64,000 bases of DNA from Streptomyces sp. NBC_00250 (GCF_036192275.1 NZ_CP108088.1:8108001-8172000); one strand, 5' to 3'. Numbered from the stretch's first letter, positions 1 to 8,554 are shown. Notes: generated from the sequence alone by a model not told the origin. Numbers and translations are program-made.

Positions 1-979
1 GGTCGGCGAGCCCCGCAGGGGGCTCGCGCCAGCCGGAAGGAGCGGGGGCCGCCTGACGGCGTCCGATCCGGATCGAGCGGAGCTTGGGCAGGTCGGTGCG
101 GCGCCGGAGGTCGGCGGTGGCCAGAGCGATGCGCACGCCGGTCCAGTCCTCGCCGGTGCGCTGGGCGACCGAGGCGCGCAGCACCAGACGGCCGGTGCCG
201 TCGCCCTGACGGTGGGTCAGGCGATAGGCCGGCACCCAGACGGCGCCGGGCACGCCGTACTCCAGCTCGACCTCGACCCCGGACCCCGTCCCCGACTCCG
301 AGCCCGGCTCCGTCTCCGTCGTGGTCTCCACCTCCGCGTCAGCCGTGCCCACGAGGGTCAGGACCGCGGAGACCGTGGTCTCCACATGCGTCGACGCGGC
401 ATCGGTGGAAGCGCGGTCGAGCCTGTCGGCGGCGACGGAAAGCTCGTGCTCGGCCTGGACCAGCGCCTCCTCCAGCTCGGCGAGACGGGCGTGCAGTCCG
501 GTCAGTCGCTCGTCGACGAAGTCGGCGAGCTCCAGCCACGCGTCGACCGGGGTGCGGCGGTGCGGGTCCTCGCGCTTGCGGCCCGGCGGCACCGGGCGCA
601 GACCGCTGACCTCCGCGATCAGCTTCTGCTGCCGGTCCCGGCGCTCCGCCGCCGCCGCGTAGGCGTCACGCAGTCGCTCGACCTCGTGCCGCAGCCCCTC
701 GGACGCGCGGGTGTCCGGACCGAGCGGCTCGGCCTCGATCTCCACCCGGGCCTCGGTGACCCGGACACCGGAGGCGCCCAGGACCCGGGCCCGCAGCGAG
801 CCGGGATCCAGCGTGCGGGGCAGCCCCGTGATCCGTACGCGGCCGTCCGGGGGCACGCTGCCCCTGGCCAGGCGGCGGCAGAGCGCCCCCTGCGCGTACA
901 CCACGACCGAATCGAGGGCCGATCCCCACCTCGGTACCGGCCCAGCCTTGTCAGCCGTCCCGGTCGTCCCATCCGTCAT
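1..979 (-). CDS. MuiA-like DUF4139 family protein (3' part outside window)
   Basis: An uninterrupted frame runs from ATG at 979 off the left edge, giving 326 codons with no stop. The visible part begins with a beta-rich N-terminal domain (about 20-115: ALDSVVVYAQGALCRR, then VRITGLPRTLDPGSLR). A charged helical stretch follows (about 120-200), and then the start of the C-terminal domain (VELEYGVPGAVWVPAYRLTH, about 240-260; VAQRTGEDWTGVRIALAT). This N-domain, coiled coil and DUF4139 order is that of the mucoidy-inhibitor MuiA-like family, whose biochemical role is not known. An acidic Thr/Glu/Gly low-complexity insert sits just before the DUF4139 part. No signal peptide is visible, so it is probably cytoplasmic. 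The identification is good at family level; the function is unassigned. Confidence 0.8.
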   Translation of the reverse strand, partial: MTDGTTGTADKAGPVPRWGSALDSVVVYAQGALCRRLARGSVPPDGRVRITGLPRTLDPGSLRARVLGASGVRVTEARVEIEAEPLGPDTRASEGLRHEVERLRDAYAAAAERRDRQQKLIAEVSGLRPVPPGRKREDPHRRTPVDAWLELADFVDERLTGLHARLAELEEALVQAEHELSVAADRLDRASTDAASTHVETTVSAVLTLVGTADAEVETTTETEPGSESGTGSGVEVELEYGVPGAVWVPAYRLTHRQGDGTGRLVLRASVAQRTGEDWTGVRIALATADLRRRTDLPKLRSIRIGRRQAAPAPSGWREPPAGLAD

Positions 980-1237
980 GCGTCCCCGCCCCCGTCCCGT
1001 ACCGCCTCGTCCGCCACCCGGCCCCCGCACCGCCGTAGCCGTACCGAGCGCCCACGGCGTGGTGAAGTCGAGTGAAGCGAAGCCTACGCCCGAGCACTGA
1101 CAGGCATCGAGGAGATATCGGGGCCCTCGCGACGGACCTCCGCGTGAGGGGATCCGGTCCGCTTCGGTGGTTGGGCCGCCCGGGGAGTGGGACGCTGGAT
1201 GGTGGGGGTCCGTGCCGACGAGACTCGGGAGGGACCG

Positions 1238-2719
1238 ATGGGACGTGACGTTCCGGCGCTGGAGTTCACCCGTGAGGACCGTCGCCGGTTCCGGAACAAG
1301 GTGCACACGTGCCTCGACGTGTTCGCGCGGATGCTGCGGGAGTCGCGCTTCGACTTCGAGCGGCCCCAGGTCGGCATCGAGATCGAACTGAACCTCGTGG
1401 ACGCCGCCGCCGAACCGGCCATGCGCAGCACGGACGTCCTGGAGGCGATCGCCGATCCCTCCTGGTCGACCGAGCTGGGCCGCTTCAATCTGGAGATCAA
1501 CGTCGAACCGCGGCGGCTCAGTGCGGGCGGTGGCCCCGACTCCTGGGAGCAGGAGATCCGCGGCGCGCTCAACCACGCGGAGGAGAAGGCGGCGGCGATC
1601 GGCGCGCATCTGGTCATGGTCGGCATCCTGCCGACCCTTGAGCTGACGGACGCGGGCCCGGACTCACTGTCCGAGAACCCCCGGTACCACCTCCTGAACG
1701 AGCAGATCTTCGCCGCGCGGGGCGAGGACCTGCTGATCTCGGTGGACGGGGTGGAGAGGCTGCGGACCCACGCGGAGACGATCACGCCGGAGGCGGCGTG
1801 CACCAGCACCCAGTTCCACCTCCAGGTCTCGCCGGACGAGTTCGCGGAGTACTGGAACGCCGCGCAGGCGGTGGCGGGGGTGCAGGTCGCCCTGGCGGCG
1901 AACTCCCCGTTCCTCTTCTCCAAGGAACTGTGGCGCGAGACGCGCATCCCGCTCTTCGAGCAGGCCACCGACACCCGGCCCGACGAGCTCAAGGTGCAGG
2001 GAGTGCGGCCGCGGGTGTGGTTCGGCGAGGGGTGGATCACCTCCGTCTTCGACCTCTTCGAGGAGAACGCCCGGTACTTCCCCGCGCTGCTGCCGCTCTG
2101 CGACGACGAGGACCCCGAGGAGACGCTCGACCGGGGAGGGATCCCCGAACTGTCCGAACTCACCCTGCACAACGGGACCGTCTACCGCTGGAACCGCCCC
2201 GTCTACGCCGTGGTCGACGGCGTTCCGCACCTCCGCGTGGAGAACCGGGTGCTGCCCGCGGGGCCCACGGTCGCCGACACGCTGGCCAACGGCGCCCTCT
2301 ACTACGGCCTGATCCGGGCCCTGGTCGACGAGGACCGGCCCGTCTGGTCACGGATGTCCTTCTCGGCCGCGGAGGACAACCTGCACGCCGCCGCGCGCCA
2401 CGGCATCGACGCCCAGGTGTACTGGCCCGGCATGGGCGAGGTCCCGGTGACCGAGCTGGTGCTGCGGCGCCTGCTGCCGCTCGCGGACCGCGGGCTCGAA
2501 CGGATGGGCCTGGAGGCGGCCGCGCGGGAGCCGCTGCTCGGCGTCATCGAGCAGCGGTGCGTCAGCGGCCGCAACGGTGCGGTGTGGCAGTCCGAGATGT
2601 TCCACCACATCCACGACATCGACCACGCGGACCGGCACCAGGCGCTGCGGCGGATGACGCAGCAGTACATCGAGTACATGCACCTGAATGCTCCGGCACA
2701 CACGTGGCCGGTCGACTGA
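1238..2719 (+). CDS. Glutamate-cysteine ligase-like enzyme
   Basis: A 493-residue soluble protein of the actinobacterial glutamate-cysteine ligase-like group (ATP-dependent carboxylate-amine ligation). Visible signatures are the Mg/ATP-binding region VGIEIELNLVD (about 47-57), RFNLEINVEPRRL (about 85-97), STQFHLQVSP (about 188-197) and the C-terminal VENRVLPAGPTVADTLANG (about 347-365). ATG 1238 was chosen because GGGAGGGA lies 5-12 bases upstream; an in-frame ATG at 1187 has no such site. Streptomycetes normally make mycothiol rather than glutathione, so the true acceptor amine may not be cysteine. It stands alone between a divergent MuiA-like gene and a transporter, and the context gives no substrate. 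Confidence 0.85.
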   Translation: MGRDVPALEFTREDRRRFRNKVHTCLDVFARMLRESRFDFERPQVGIEIELNLVDAAAEPAMRSTDVLEAIADPSWSTELGRFNLEINVEPRRLSAGGGPDSWEQEIRGALNHAEEKAAAIGAHLVMVGILPTLELTDAGPDSLSENPRYHLLNEQIFAARGEDLLISVDGVERLRTHAETITPEAACTSTQFHLQVSPDEFAEYWNAAQAVAGVQVALAANSPFLFSKELWRETRIPLFEQATDTRPDELKVQGVRPRVWFGEGWITSVFDLFEENARYFPALLPLCDDEDPEETLDRGGIPELSELTLHNGTVYRWNRPVYAVVDGVPHLRVENRVLPAGPTVADTLANGALYYGLIRALVDEDRPVWSRMSFSAAEDNLHAAARHGIDAQVYWPGMGEVPVTELVLRRLLPLADRGLERMGLEAAAREPLLGVIEQRCVSGRNGAVWQSEMFHHIHDIDHADRHQALRRMTQQYIEYMHLNAPAHTWPVD

Positions 2720-2812
2720 AGGAGCTCAAGGGGCTGAAGGAGCTGTAGGGCTGAAGAGGCCGAAGGGGCTGATCCGGCCGAAGGGCCTGGAGTACCTGAA
2801 GTGCCCGAAGTG
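2716..2812. repeat. Degenerate CTGAAGG-type tandem repeat
   Basis: An imperfect short tandem array built on CTGAAGGAGCT (perfect copies at 2716-2726 and 2734-2744, period 18) decays through GAAGGGGCTG-like units to about 2812. It contains the stop codon of the ligase-like gene. It probably arose by slippage; no hairpin or promoter is evident. Confidence 0.6.
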
Positions 2813-2853
2813 ACGGAAGCGTAGGGAGGGGCGAGTCGGGGCAGGGCGTGATC

Positions 2854-4197
2854 ATGACAGACACGCCTTCCGCGCACCTCGACACCACCCCCGACGGCAC
2901 CCCCGGAGGCACCCCCGGCTCCGCCGTCCCGCCACCGCTCCCGTCCCGGCGGCCGTTACGGCAGCTCCTCGCGGCCTCCGTCGGCAACGCGGTGGAGTGG
3001 TACGACTGGTACGCGTACACCTTCCTGGCCGCCTACCTCGCGAACCAGATCTTCCCCAAGAGCTCCGGGAACTCCCTGGTCCCGCTCCTCTCGACCTTCG
3101 CCGTCTTCGCCGTCGGCTTCTTCATGCGCCCCGTCGGCGGACTCCTCATGGGCGCGCTCGCGGACCGTCACGGACGCCGGACGGCCCTCACCGTCACGAT
3201 CCTCCTGATGGGCGGCAGCAGTCTGCTGGTCGGTCTGACCCCGACGTACGCCGCCGCCGGCGTCCTCGCCCCCGTCGTGCTCGTGGTCGCCCGACTCCTC
3301 CAAGGTCTGTCGGTAGGAGGGGAGTTCGCGGCCTCGACCACCTTCCTCGTCGAGTCGGCCGGACCAGGCCGACGCGGCCTGTTCTCCTCCTTCCAGTACG
3401 TCTCCACCTCCGCCGGACAGCTCGCCGCCTCCGGCATCGCCGCCCTGCTCGTCAGCCTGCTGGGTGAGGACGGGATGAACGGCTGGGGCTGGCGGATCCC
3501 CTTCCTGCTCGGCGCCGTGTTCAGCCTCGCCGGCTTCTGGATCCGCCGGGGCGCGGAGGAGACCCGGAGCGTCGCGCTGCGGGAAGCCCCCCGGCCTCGG
3601 CTCTTCGACGCACTGCGCCATCATCCCCGCGCCTCGCTGCTGATCTGTGGCATCACGGCCGGCGGCACCCTCGCGTACTACACGTGGACCTCCTACCTCC
3701 CCACGTACGCGGAGCTCAACACCGGCATCGACAAGGCGGACGCGCTGCTCGCCGGGACCCTCTCCCTGGCGTTCTTCGCGCTGCTGCAGCCGGTCGGCGG
3801 GCTGCTCTCGGACCGGTTCGGCCGCAAACCGTCCCTGCTCTTCTTCGGCATCGGCTTCGCGGTCCTCGGTGTGCCCCTGCTGCGGGCGCTCGACGGCTCG
3901 TTCCTCTCCCTCCTGCTCGTGCAGTGCGCGGGCATGGTGCTGCTGACCGGCTTCACCTCGATCTCGGCCGCGGTGAACGCCGAGCTGTTCCCCGCGCGCG
4001 TGCGGGCGGCCGGGATCGGCTTCCCGTACTCGCTGACGGTGGCGCTCTTCGGCGGCACGGCACCTTACGTCGGCACGCTCTTCAAGGAGCTCGACCTCCC
4101 CGGTCTCTTCCCCTGGTACGTGGCCGTCCTGTGCCTCGTCTCCTCGGCGGTGTACCTCCGGCTGCCGGAGACCGCCCACAAGGAACTGGACCGCTGA
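2854..4197 (+). CDS. MHS-type MFS transporter
   Basis: A 447-residue integral membrane protein of the metabolite:H+ symporter subgroup of the major facilitator superfamily (relatives include KgtP and ProP). Diagnostic are the first helix with VGNAVEWYDWYAYTFLAAYL (about 46-65), GFFMRPVGGLLMGALADRHG (MFS motif A with DRHGRR), RLLQGLSVGGEFAAS in helix 4, and GGLLSDRFGRKPSLLF in the second half. About twelve hydrophobic segments are present. ATG 2854 has GCAGGG seven bases upstream; a GTG at 2848 is too close to it. Members carry small carboxylates or betaines with protons; the substrate here cannot be named. It is monocistronic by spacing. Confidence 0.9.
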   Translation: MTDTPSAHLDTTPDGTPGGTPGSAVPPPLPSRRPLRQLLAASVGNAVEWYDWYAYTFLAAYLANQIFPKSSGNSLVPLLSTFAVFAVGFFMRPVGGLLMGALADRHGRRTALTVTILLMGGSSLLVGLTPTYAAAGVLAPVVLVVARLLQGLSVGGEFAASTTFLVESAGPGRRGLFSSFQYVSTSAGQLAASGIAALLVSLLGEDGMNGWGWRIPFLLGAVFSLAGFWIRRGAEETRSVALREAPRPRLFDALRHHPRASLLICGITAGGTLAYYTWTSYLPTYAELNTGIDKADALLAGTLSLAFFALLQPVGGLLSDRFGRKPSLLFFGIGFAVLGVPLLRALDGSFLSLLLVQCAGMVLLTGFTSISAAVNAELFPARVRAAGIGFPYSLTVALFGGTAPYVGTLFKELDLPGLFPWYVAVLCLVSSAVYLRLPETAHKELDR

Positions 4198-4260
4198 GGC
4201 GGCAACCTGCCGGTCGTGGGCGGCGACTACGAGGGGATGTCAACCGACCAGGAGTCGCCC

Positions 4261-5577
4261 ATGCATGCGAGATCCCATGGCCTTCACCGCCGACCCCGGC
4301 GGTTCCGACCGCTTCCGTCCGTGCTCGCCGGCGTCCTGGCGGCGGGCACGCTCGCCGCGGTTCCGATGGTGGCGAGCGGGGCGGCCGCCCCCTGCACGGT
4401 GTCGTACGCCGTGACCGGGCAGTGGAGCGACGGTTTCCAGGGCGCCGTGTCCGTCACCAACAACAAGACCACGGCATGGGGGAGTTGGACCCTCACCTTC
4501 GACCTCGCCGGTGGTCAGAAGATCACCCAGGGCTGGAGCGGCACCTGGAAGCAGTCCGGCGCGACGGTGACCGTCACGAACGCCGGCTGGAACGGCGAGG
4601 TGGCCCCCGGAGCCTCCGTGAGCGCGGGCTTCCTGGCCTCCTCGTCCGGCGGGGCCAACCCCGCCCCCACGGCGTTCGAGGTGAACGGGGAGAGCTGCGC
4701 GACGGACACCGGCGGCCCGAACCCCACACCGACACCGACCCCCACCGCCACACCGACACCGCCCCCCACTGCGACGGCCACGCCGACCGCGACGGCCACG
4801 CCGACGACTTCCCCGACCACGGCGCCGCCCACCGCCACCTGGAACCCGCCCACCGAGCTCGTACGCCCGCTGAACGAGGTCTGGAACCACGTCGAGTCGA
4901 CCTATCCCGACCTGTACGGCTTCAGGAACTACGGCTGGGACCAGGTCATCGCCAACAAGGGCAAGGTCAACTACTGCGTACGGTGGGACTCCGACACCCC
5001 CGTCACCGCCGCGACGCGTGACCGGATCCACGCCGCCCTGAAGAAGCAGTACGCCAAGTGGATGGGCGGCCTCGTGGGCTTCGACCGCTGGCCGTACGCC
5101 ACCGTCCAGGTCGACGTCGTCGGCTGGGCGGTCAAGAACCGCTCCACCCTCCAGTGGAGCGACGACTCCGTGGACATCTACACCGGGAACCTCGACAGCG
5201 AGGGCGCTCCGCAGTGCGCACCGCCGTGCGGGCGCTTCTTCCACCAGAACGGCGACTACTCCCAGTGCCCGGGCGGTGAGCCGGCCCACTACGACCAGTC
5301 GCTCTGGCTCACCAAGGGCTTCCAGGGCGGGGCCGGCGGGGACTGGGGCCAGCGGGTCGGGCAGGAGTACTTCGTCAACGCCCTCGGCCAGGAGGACATC
5401 CATGTCTACCTGCACGAGGTGGGCCACACCTTCGGCCTGGACGACTTCTACGACTGGACCCCGACGGGCGTCTCGAACTTCGTCATGAACGCCGGGAGCG
5501 CCACCGAGGTCACCCCCTTCGACACCTGGATGCTGCGGGACTTCTGGCGCCATGTGAAGAGCCGGTACGGCTACTAG
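4261..5577 (+). CDS. Secreted CBM2-linked zinc metalloprotease
   Basis: A 438-residue secreted protein. Order: Arg-rich signal peptide (1-43, ending near ASGAAA), family 2 carbohydrate-binding module (about 45-147, Cys45 and Cys146 probably bridged, Trp-rich as in cellulose/chitin binders), Pro-Thr linker (about 152-192), then a catalytic domain. The catalytic signature is HEVGHTFGLDD at 385-395, which fits HExxHxxGxxD: His385 and His389 bind zinc, Glu386 is the base, and Asp395 is a probable third ligand as in snapalysin (M7). FVMNAG about 20 residues later resembles the metzincin Met-turn. ATG 4261 has AGGAG 8 bases upstream, and an upstream ATG would add a non-signal extension. The likely role is proteolysis while tethered to polysaccharide. 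Confidence 0.85.
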   Translation: MHARSHGLHRRPRRFRPLPSVLAGVLAAGTLAAVPMVASGAAAPCTVSYAVTGQWSDGFQGAVSVTNNKTTAWGSWTLTFDLAGGQKITQGWSGTWKQSGATVTVTNAGWNGEVAPGASVSAGFLASSSGGANPAPTAFEVNGESCATDTGGPNPTPTPTPTATPTPPPTATATPTATATPTTSPTTAPPTATWNPPTELVRPLNEVWNHVESTYPDLYGFRNYGWDQVIANKGKVNYCVRWDSDTPVTAATRDRIHAALKKQYAKWMGGLVGFDRWPYATVQVDVVGWAVKNRSTLQWSDDSVDIYTGNLDSEGAPQCAPPCGRFFHQNGDYSQCPGGEPAHYDQSLWLTKGFQGGAGGDWGQRVGQEYFVNALGQEDIHVYLHEVGHTFGLDDFYDWTPTGVSNFVMNAGSATEVTPFDTWMLRDFWRHVKSRYGY

Positions 5578-5605
5578 GCGCGAGCGAGTACCAGGCGCGA
5601 GCGAG
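5576..5605. repeat. 13-bp direct repeat at a stop codon
   Basis: AGGCGCGAGCGAG occurs at 5576-5588 and again at 5593-5605; the first copy begins in the stop codon of the metalloprotease gene. A small local duplication with no apparent function. Confidence 0.6.
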
Positions 5606-5619
5606 ACGGGGGCGACGGT

Positions 5620-6072
5620 CTACTCCGGCAGCGGACGGTCGGCGATGACGTTCTTCATGACGAGGGTCGACGTCAGCCGCTGGACCCCCGGCAGTTTGGC
5701 CAGCTGCTGGTCGTAGAGCTGCTGGTAGGCGACCAGGTCCGTGGTGGCGACGCGCAGGAGGTAGTCCGGCTCGCCGAAGAGGCGCTGGGCCTGGATGACG
5801 TGCGGGATGGCCGTCACGGCCTCTTCGAAGGCCGTGACGGTGTCCTGGTCCTCCCAGCGCAGGGTGGCGAAGACGAGGGCTTCGAAGTTCAGCCCGACGG
5901 CCGCCGGGTCGACGACGGCGCGGTAGCCGCGGATGGCGCCCTCGCGTTCGAGGTCGCGCAGCCTGCGGTGGCAGGGCGAGACGCTCAGCCGCACGCGGGC
6001 GGCCAGCTCGGTCACCGTCAGGCGGCCGTCCATCTGCAGCTCGGTGAGAATCTTCCGGTCCAGGGCGTCCAT
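5620..6072 (-). CDS. Lrp/AsnC family transcriptional regulator
   Basis: A 150-residue regulator of the feast/famine family. The N-terminal helix-turn-helix is LTVTELAARVRLSVSPCHRR (about 18-37), followed by the RAM ligand-binding and oligomerisation domain (about 65-145). ATG 6072 was chosen because the protein begins MDALDRKILTELQ, the classic Lrp start, and GGAG lies 10 bases upstream. It is divergent from a LysE-type exporter gene, the usual arrangement in which the Lrp protein senses an amino acid and switches on its export. A perfect 14-bp palindrome overlaps its ribosome-binding region and suggests autoregulation. Confidence 0.93.
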   Translation of the reverse strand: MDALDRKILTELQMDGRLTVTELAARVRLSVSPCHRRLRDLEREGAIRGYRAVVDPAAVGLNFEALVFATLRWEDQDTVTAFEEAVTAIPHVIQAQRLFGEPDYLLRVATTDLVAYQQLYDQQLAKLPGVQRLTSTLVMKNVIADRPLPE

Positions 6073-6086
6073 GGAGAATATTCTCC
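6073..6086. promoter_or_regulatory. Palindromic candidate Lrp operator
   Basis: GGAGAATATTCTCC is a perfect 14-bp palindrome with an A/T core in otherwise GC-rich DNA. It directly abuts the lrp start codon and contains its Shine-Dalgarno. Lrp-family boxes are typically short dyads with an A/T centre. Binding here could block translation start or transcription of lrp and influence the divergent lysE-type gene about 100 bp away. Inferred from sequence only. Confidence 0.6.
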
Positions 6087-6184
6087 CTCTCCAGGCGCGA
6101 TCATGGGGTAAATGCGCAAACACTTTCGGGCATATCGGTCCTAACCTTCCCTCTCGAAGCACGAAACGCGAGAGGGAACGATCG

Positions 6185-6814
6185 ATGGACACGACGACGG
6201 TGGCGGCATTCCTGGCGGTGGATCTGCTGCTGGTGCTCACGCCGGGCGCGGACTGGGCCTACGCGATCTCGGCCGGGCTGCGGGACCGGTCGGTCGTTCC
6301 CGCCGTCGCCGGGCTGATAGCGGGATACGCCGGGTACACGCTGCTCGCCGTGGCCGGTCTGGTGGTGATCGTGGCCGGCTCGGCGACCGCCCTCACCGCG
6401 CTCACCGTCGCCGGGGCCGCCTATCTGATGTGGCTGGGCGTGGGCGTCCTGCGCCGGCCGGCCGTGCCGACCGCGTCCCCACAGGCCATGGCCTCCTCAC
6501 GGGGGCGGATCATGCTGAAGGGCGCGGGGATCAGCGGCCTGAACCCCAAGGCCCTGATCCTGTACTTCTCGCTGTTCCCGCAGTTCATCGACAGCACGGG
6601 CGGCTGGCCCGTCGCCGCCCAGACGGGACTGCTCGGCACGCTCCACATGACGGCCTGCGCACTGGTCTACCTCGCCGTCGGCGTGCTCGCCCGCACCGTC
6701 CTGAGCACCAGGCCCTCGGCGGCCCGAGCCGTCACCCGCGTCTCCGGTGCCATGATGATCGCCATCGGCGGATTCCTGCTGGTGGAACGCCTGATGGAAC
6801 GCCTGAGCGGCTGA
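6185..6814 (+). CDS. LysE/RhtB family amino-acid exporter
   Basis: A 209-residue membrane protein with about six hydrophobic segments. The LysE/RhtB signature is present: LVLTPGADWAYAISAGLRDR near the N-terminus (about 17-36) and GLNPKALILYFSLFPQFI (about 119-136). Family members export amino acids or homoserine-type metabolites driven by the proton gradient. ATG 6185 lies after GAGAGGGAACG. It is divergently transcribed from the lrp-type gene, which is probably its activator. A short thioesterase remnant follows nine bases after its stop with its own strong Shine-Dalgarno. Confidence 0.92.
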   Translation: MDTTTVAAFLAVDLLLVLTPGADWAYAISAGLRDRSVVPAVAGLIAGYAGYTLLAVAGLVVIVAGSATALTALTVAGAAYLMWLGVGVLRRPAVPTASPQAMASSRGRIMLKGAGISGLNPKALILYFSLFPQFIDSTGGWPVAAQTGLLGTLHMTACALVYLAVGVLARTVLSTRPSAARAVTRVSGAMMIAIGGFLLVERLMERLSG

Positions 6815-6823
6815 GGAGGACAC

Positions 6824-7024
6824 GTGGAGGAGCCGACGCGGCGGGAAGAGGCGGACCCGGAGGTCCGCAAGCGTGTCCAGGACGGCTTCGACAGACAGGG
6901 ACTGATGGCCCACCTCGGGGCCCGGCTGAGCCACATCGGCCCCGGTGTCGCGGAGGACGGCACGCGGAGGCCGGTCGCCAACGGTCGGCAGACGTTGATC
7001 CGCGTGGACGCGAAGACGCCGTGA
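6824..7024 (+). pseudogene. Internally deleted PaaI-type thioesterase remnant
   Basis: A 66-codon frame starts with GTG 6824, preceded by GAGGAGGA, and encodes a protein joining two distant parts of a PaaI/hot-dog thioesterase. Residues about 11-42 (KRVQDGFDRQGLMAHLGARL and following) match the family N-terminus, whose first half includes the RQGLM start. Residues about 49-61 (VANGRQTLIRV) match the last beta strand. The roughly 80-90 residues between them, which hold the catalytic HGG/D region, are missing, so no active thioesterase is expected. The frame stays open and the translation signals are intact, so a small peptide may still be made. It sits directly behind the LysE-type gene. Confidence 0.5.
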
Positions 7025-7033
7025 GCGCCGTGG

Positions 7034-7061
7034 GGCCGGCGGTCCCGAGGGGCCGCCGGCC
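7034..7061 (+). terminator. Hairpin after thioesterase remnant
   Basis: GGCCGGCGG at 7034-7042 and CCGCCGGCC at 7053-7061 form a perfect 9-bp stem with a 10-nt loop, ten bases past the remnant's stop. There is no U-run, as is usual for Streptomyces intrinsic terminators. Confidence 0.6.
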
Positions 7062-7070
7062 TGTGGTGCA

Positions 7071-7101
7071 CGGCCCCGGACCGTGGTCGGGTCCGGGGCC
7101 G
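7071..7101 (-). terminator. Hairpin after streptogrisin-like gene
   Basis: CGGCCCCGGAC at 7071-7081 and GTCCGGGGCCG at 7091-7101 form an 11-bp perfect stem with a 9-nt loop. It begins 10 bases past the protease stop on the minus strand. With the neighbouring hairpin it makes a back-to-back terminator pair between convergent genes. Confidence 0.7.
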
Positions 7102-7110
7102 GGAACCTGC

Positions 7111-8028
7111 TTAGAAGACGCTCACGCCGTACGCGCTCAGCGCCTCCGTCACCGGCTGGAAGAAGGTGGTGCCGCCGCTGGAGCAGTTGCCGCTGCCGCC
7201 GGAGGTGAGGCCGAGGGCCGTGGTGCCGGAGAAGAGCGCGCCGCCGCTGTCACCCGGCTCGGCGCAGACGTTGGTCTGGATCAGGCCGTAGACGATGTCG
7301 CCGCCGCCGTAGTTGACGGTCGCGTTGAGGCCGGTGACCGTTCCGCCGTGCAGACCGGTGGTGCTGCCGCTGCGCTGTACGGACTGGCCGACGGAGGCGT
7401 TGCCCGCGCCGGTGATGTCGCGGTAGGTGCCGTTGTAGAGGTAGACCCGACCGTCCGCCGCCGAGGCGTTGGAGTGGCGGATGATGCCGTAGTCGTTGGT
7501 CGGGAAGCTGGTGCCGGCGCGGGTGCCGAGCACCGTGGTGTTGGCCGAGTTGGTGTACCAGGTGCTGCCGATGTTGGTGCAGTGACCGGCCGTCAGGGCG
7601 TAGTAGGTCGAGCCGCTGCGGACGTTGAAGCCGAGCGAGCAGCGCCCGCCGCCCGCGTAGATGGCCTGGCCGCCCGCGATGAGCTTGTTGAACGTGCCGG
7701 GCGTCCGCTTGATCTCCAGGTTGGCGGCGCGGTCGCCGGCCGCCGTCTTGATCTTGGCGATCTCGGCGGCGGAGACGGTGGAGTCGGCGGTGAGGACGAT
7801 CTTCCCGGTCGCCTGGTCGGTGTACCACGCGGTGCCGGGCACGTCGGCTCCGCGTACGGCCTGGTCGGCGGCGGCGAGCTGGGAGGCGGTGGCCCGGCCT
7901 TCCACGGCCGTGGCGGCGGACGAGGCGGGGACGGCAAGCGCTGAGGCGGCGAGCAGCGCGGAGGCCACGGCGATCAGCCGTGCGCCCCTGGCGGCGCCGC
8001 CGAGGGGGGACAGACGCTTGAGGTTCAC
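7111..8028 (-). CDS. Streptogrisin B-like secreted serine protease
   Basis: A 305-residue preproenzyme of the S1 alpha-lytic/streptogrisin group. Signal peptide about 1-38, short propeptide to about 115, then the mature chymotrypsin-like domain starting near [20 protein letters not shown]. The triad is His149 (LTAGHC), Asp179 (PTNDYG) and Ser261 (EPGDSGGAL). Cys130-Cys150 and Cys255-Cys282 are the expected disulfides. The C-terminus [19 protein letters not shown] is almost that of streptogrisin B. The oxyanion stretch reads GDSGGAL rather than the usual GDSGGPL. GTG 8028 was chosen for GGAGG six bases upstream and for giving a clean signal peptide; an upstream start would add a Pro-rich leader. 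A single gene. Confidence 0.95.
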   Translation of the reverse strand: MNLKRLSPLGGAARGARLIAVASALLAASALAVPASSAATAVEGRATASQLAAADQAVRGADVPGTAWYTDQATGKIVLTADSTVSAAEIAKIKTAAGDRAANLEIKRTPGTFNKLIAGGQAIYAGGGRCSLGFNVRSGSTYYALTAGHCTNIGSTWYTNSANTTVLGTRAGTSFPTNDYGIIRHSNASAADGRVYLYNGTYRDITGAGNASVGQSVQRSGSTTGLHGGTVTGLNATVNYGGGDIVYGLIQTNVCAEPGDSGGALFSGTTALGLTSGGSGNCSSGGTTFFQPVTEALSAYGVSVF

Positions 8029-8278
8029 TGGATCCTCCGGTGGGGGAGTGGGGGGAACCGCTGGGTGGGCGATCCCTTGGCGCCGAGCGGGCGGGTCCGG
8101 AGCGAGGGAGTCAGCTCGCCATGGACCTGTCAATCTCGACAGGGGAATCCTCGAATCCGGGCGGCCTGGCGACAAGGACGCCTTTCGGCCTATCTACGCG
8201 CGTTCATGTGGTCCAAGGGGTGACGGGTGTCCATCGGCACGGGAGAGGGGTCGCGAGAGGCGCGGCCGAGCATGGTCA

Positions 8279-8292
8279 CGCAAACGCTTGCG
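8279..8292. promoter_or_regulatory. LacI-type palindrome
   Basis: CGCAAACGCTTGCG has CGCAA/TTGCG arms around a central ACGC. Symmetric sites with a central CG are typical of LacI-family operators. It lies about 250 bp upstream of the streptogrisin-like gene, far for a direct operator. Weak evidence. Confidence 0.3.
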
Positions 8293-8554
8293 GAAATTTA
8301 CTGACGCTGTTTCAGGCATCCTTGTGGTGAGTCGAGTTGAGGGGGATGTGCTCGGCCGTCAAAGCGGAAGGCTGTGTACCGATTCCCCAGTTCAACCCGC
8401 CGGGTCGACCTGCTCCCGCGCCTCGCGCCCCGCCGTCGCGAGCTGTCCGGCCGGCGGATCCCCGGACGCTCACCGGGGGAGTGGCACGCGCACAGATCCG
8501 GCCGTGTCCTCGGTCGGGGACGGGGAGTGCGAGGTGTCTCCTCAGCGGCACGGA

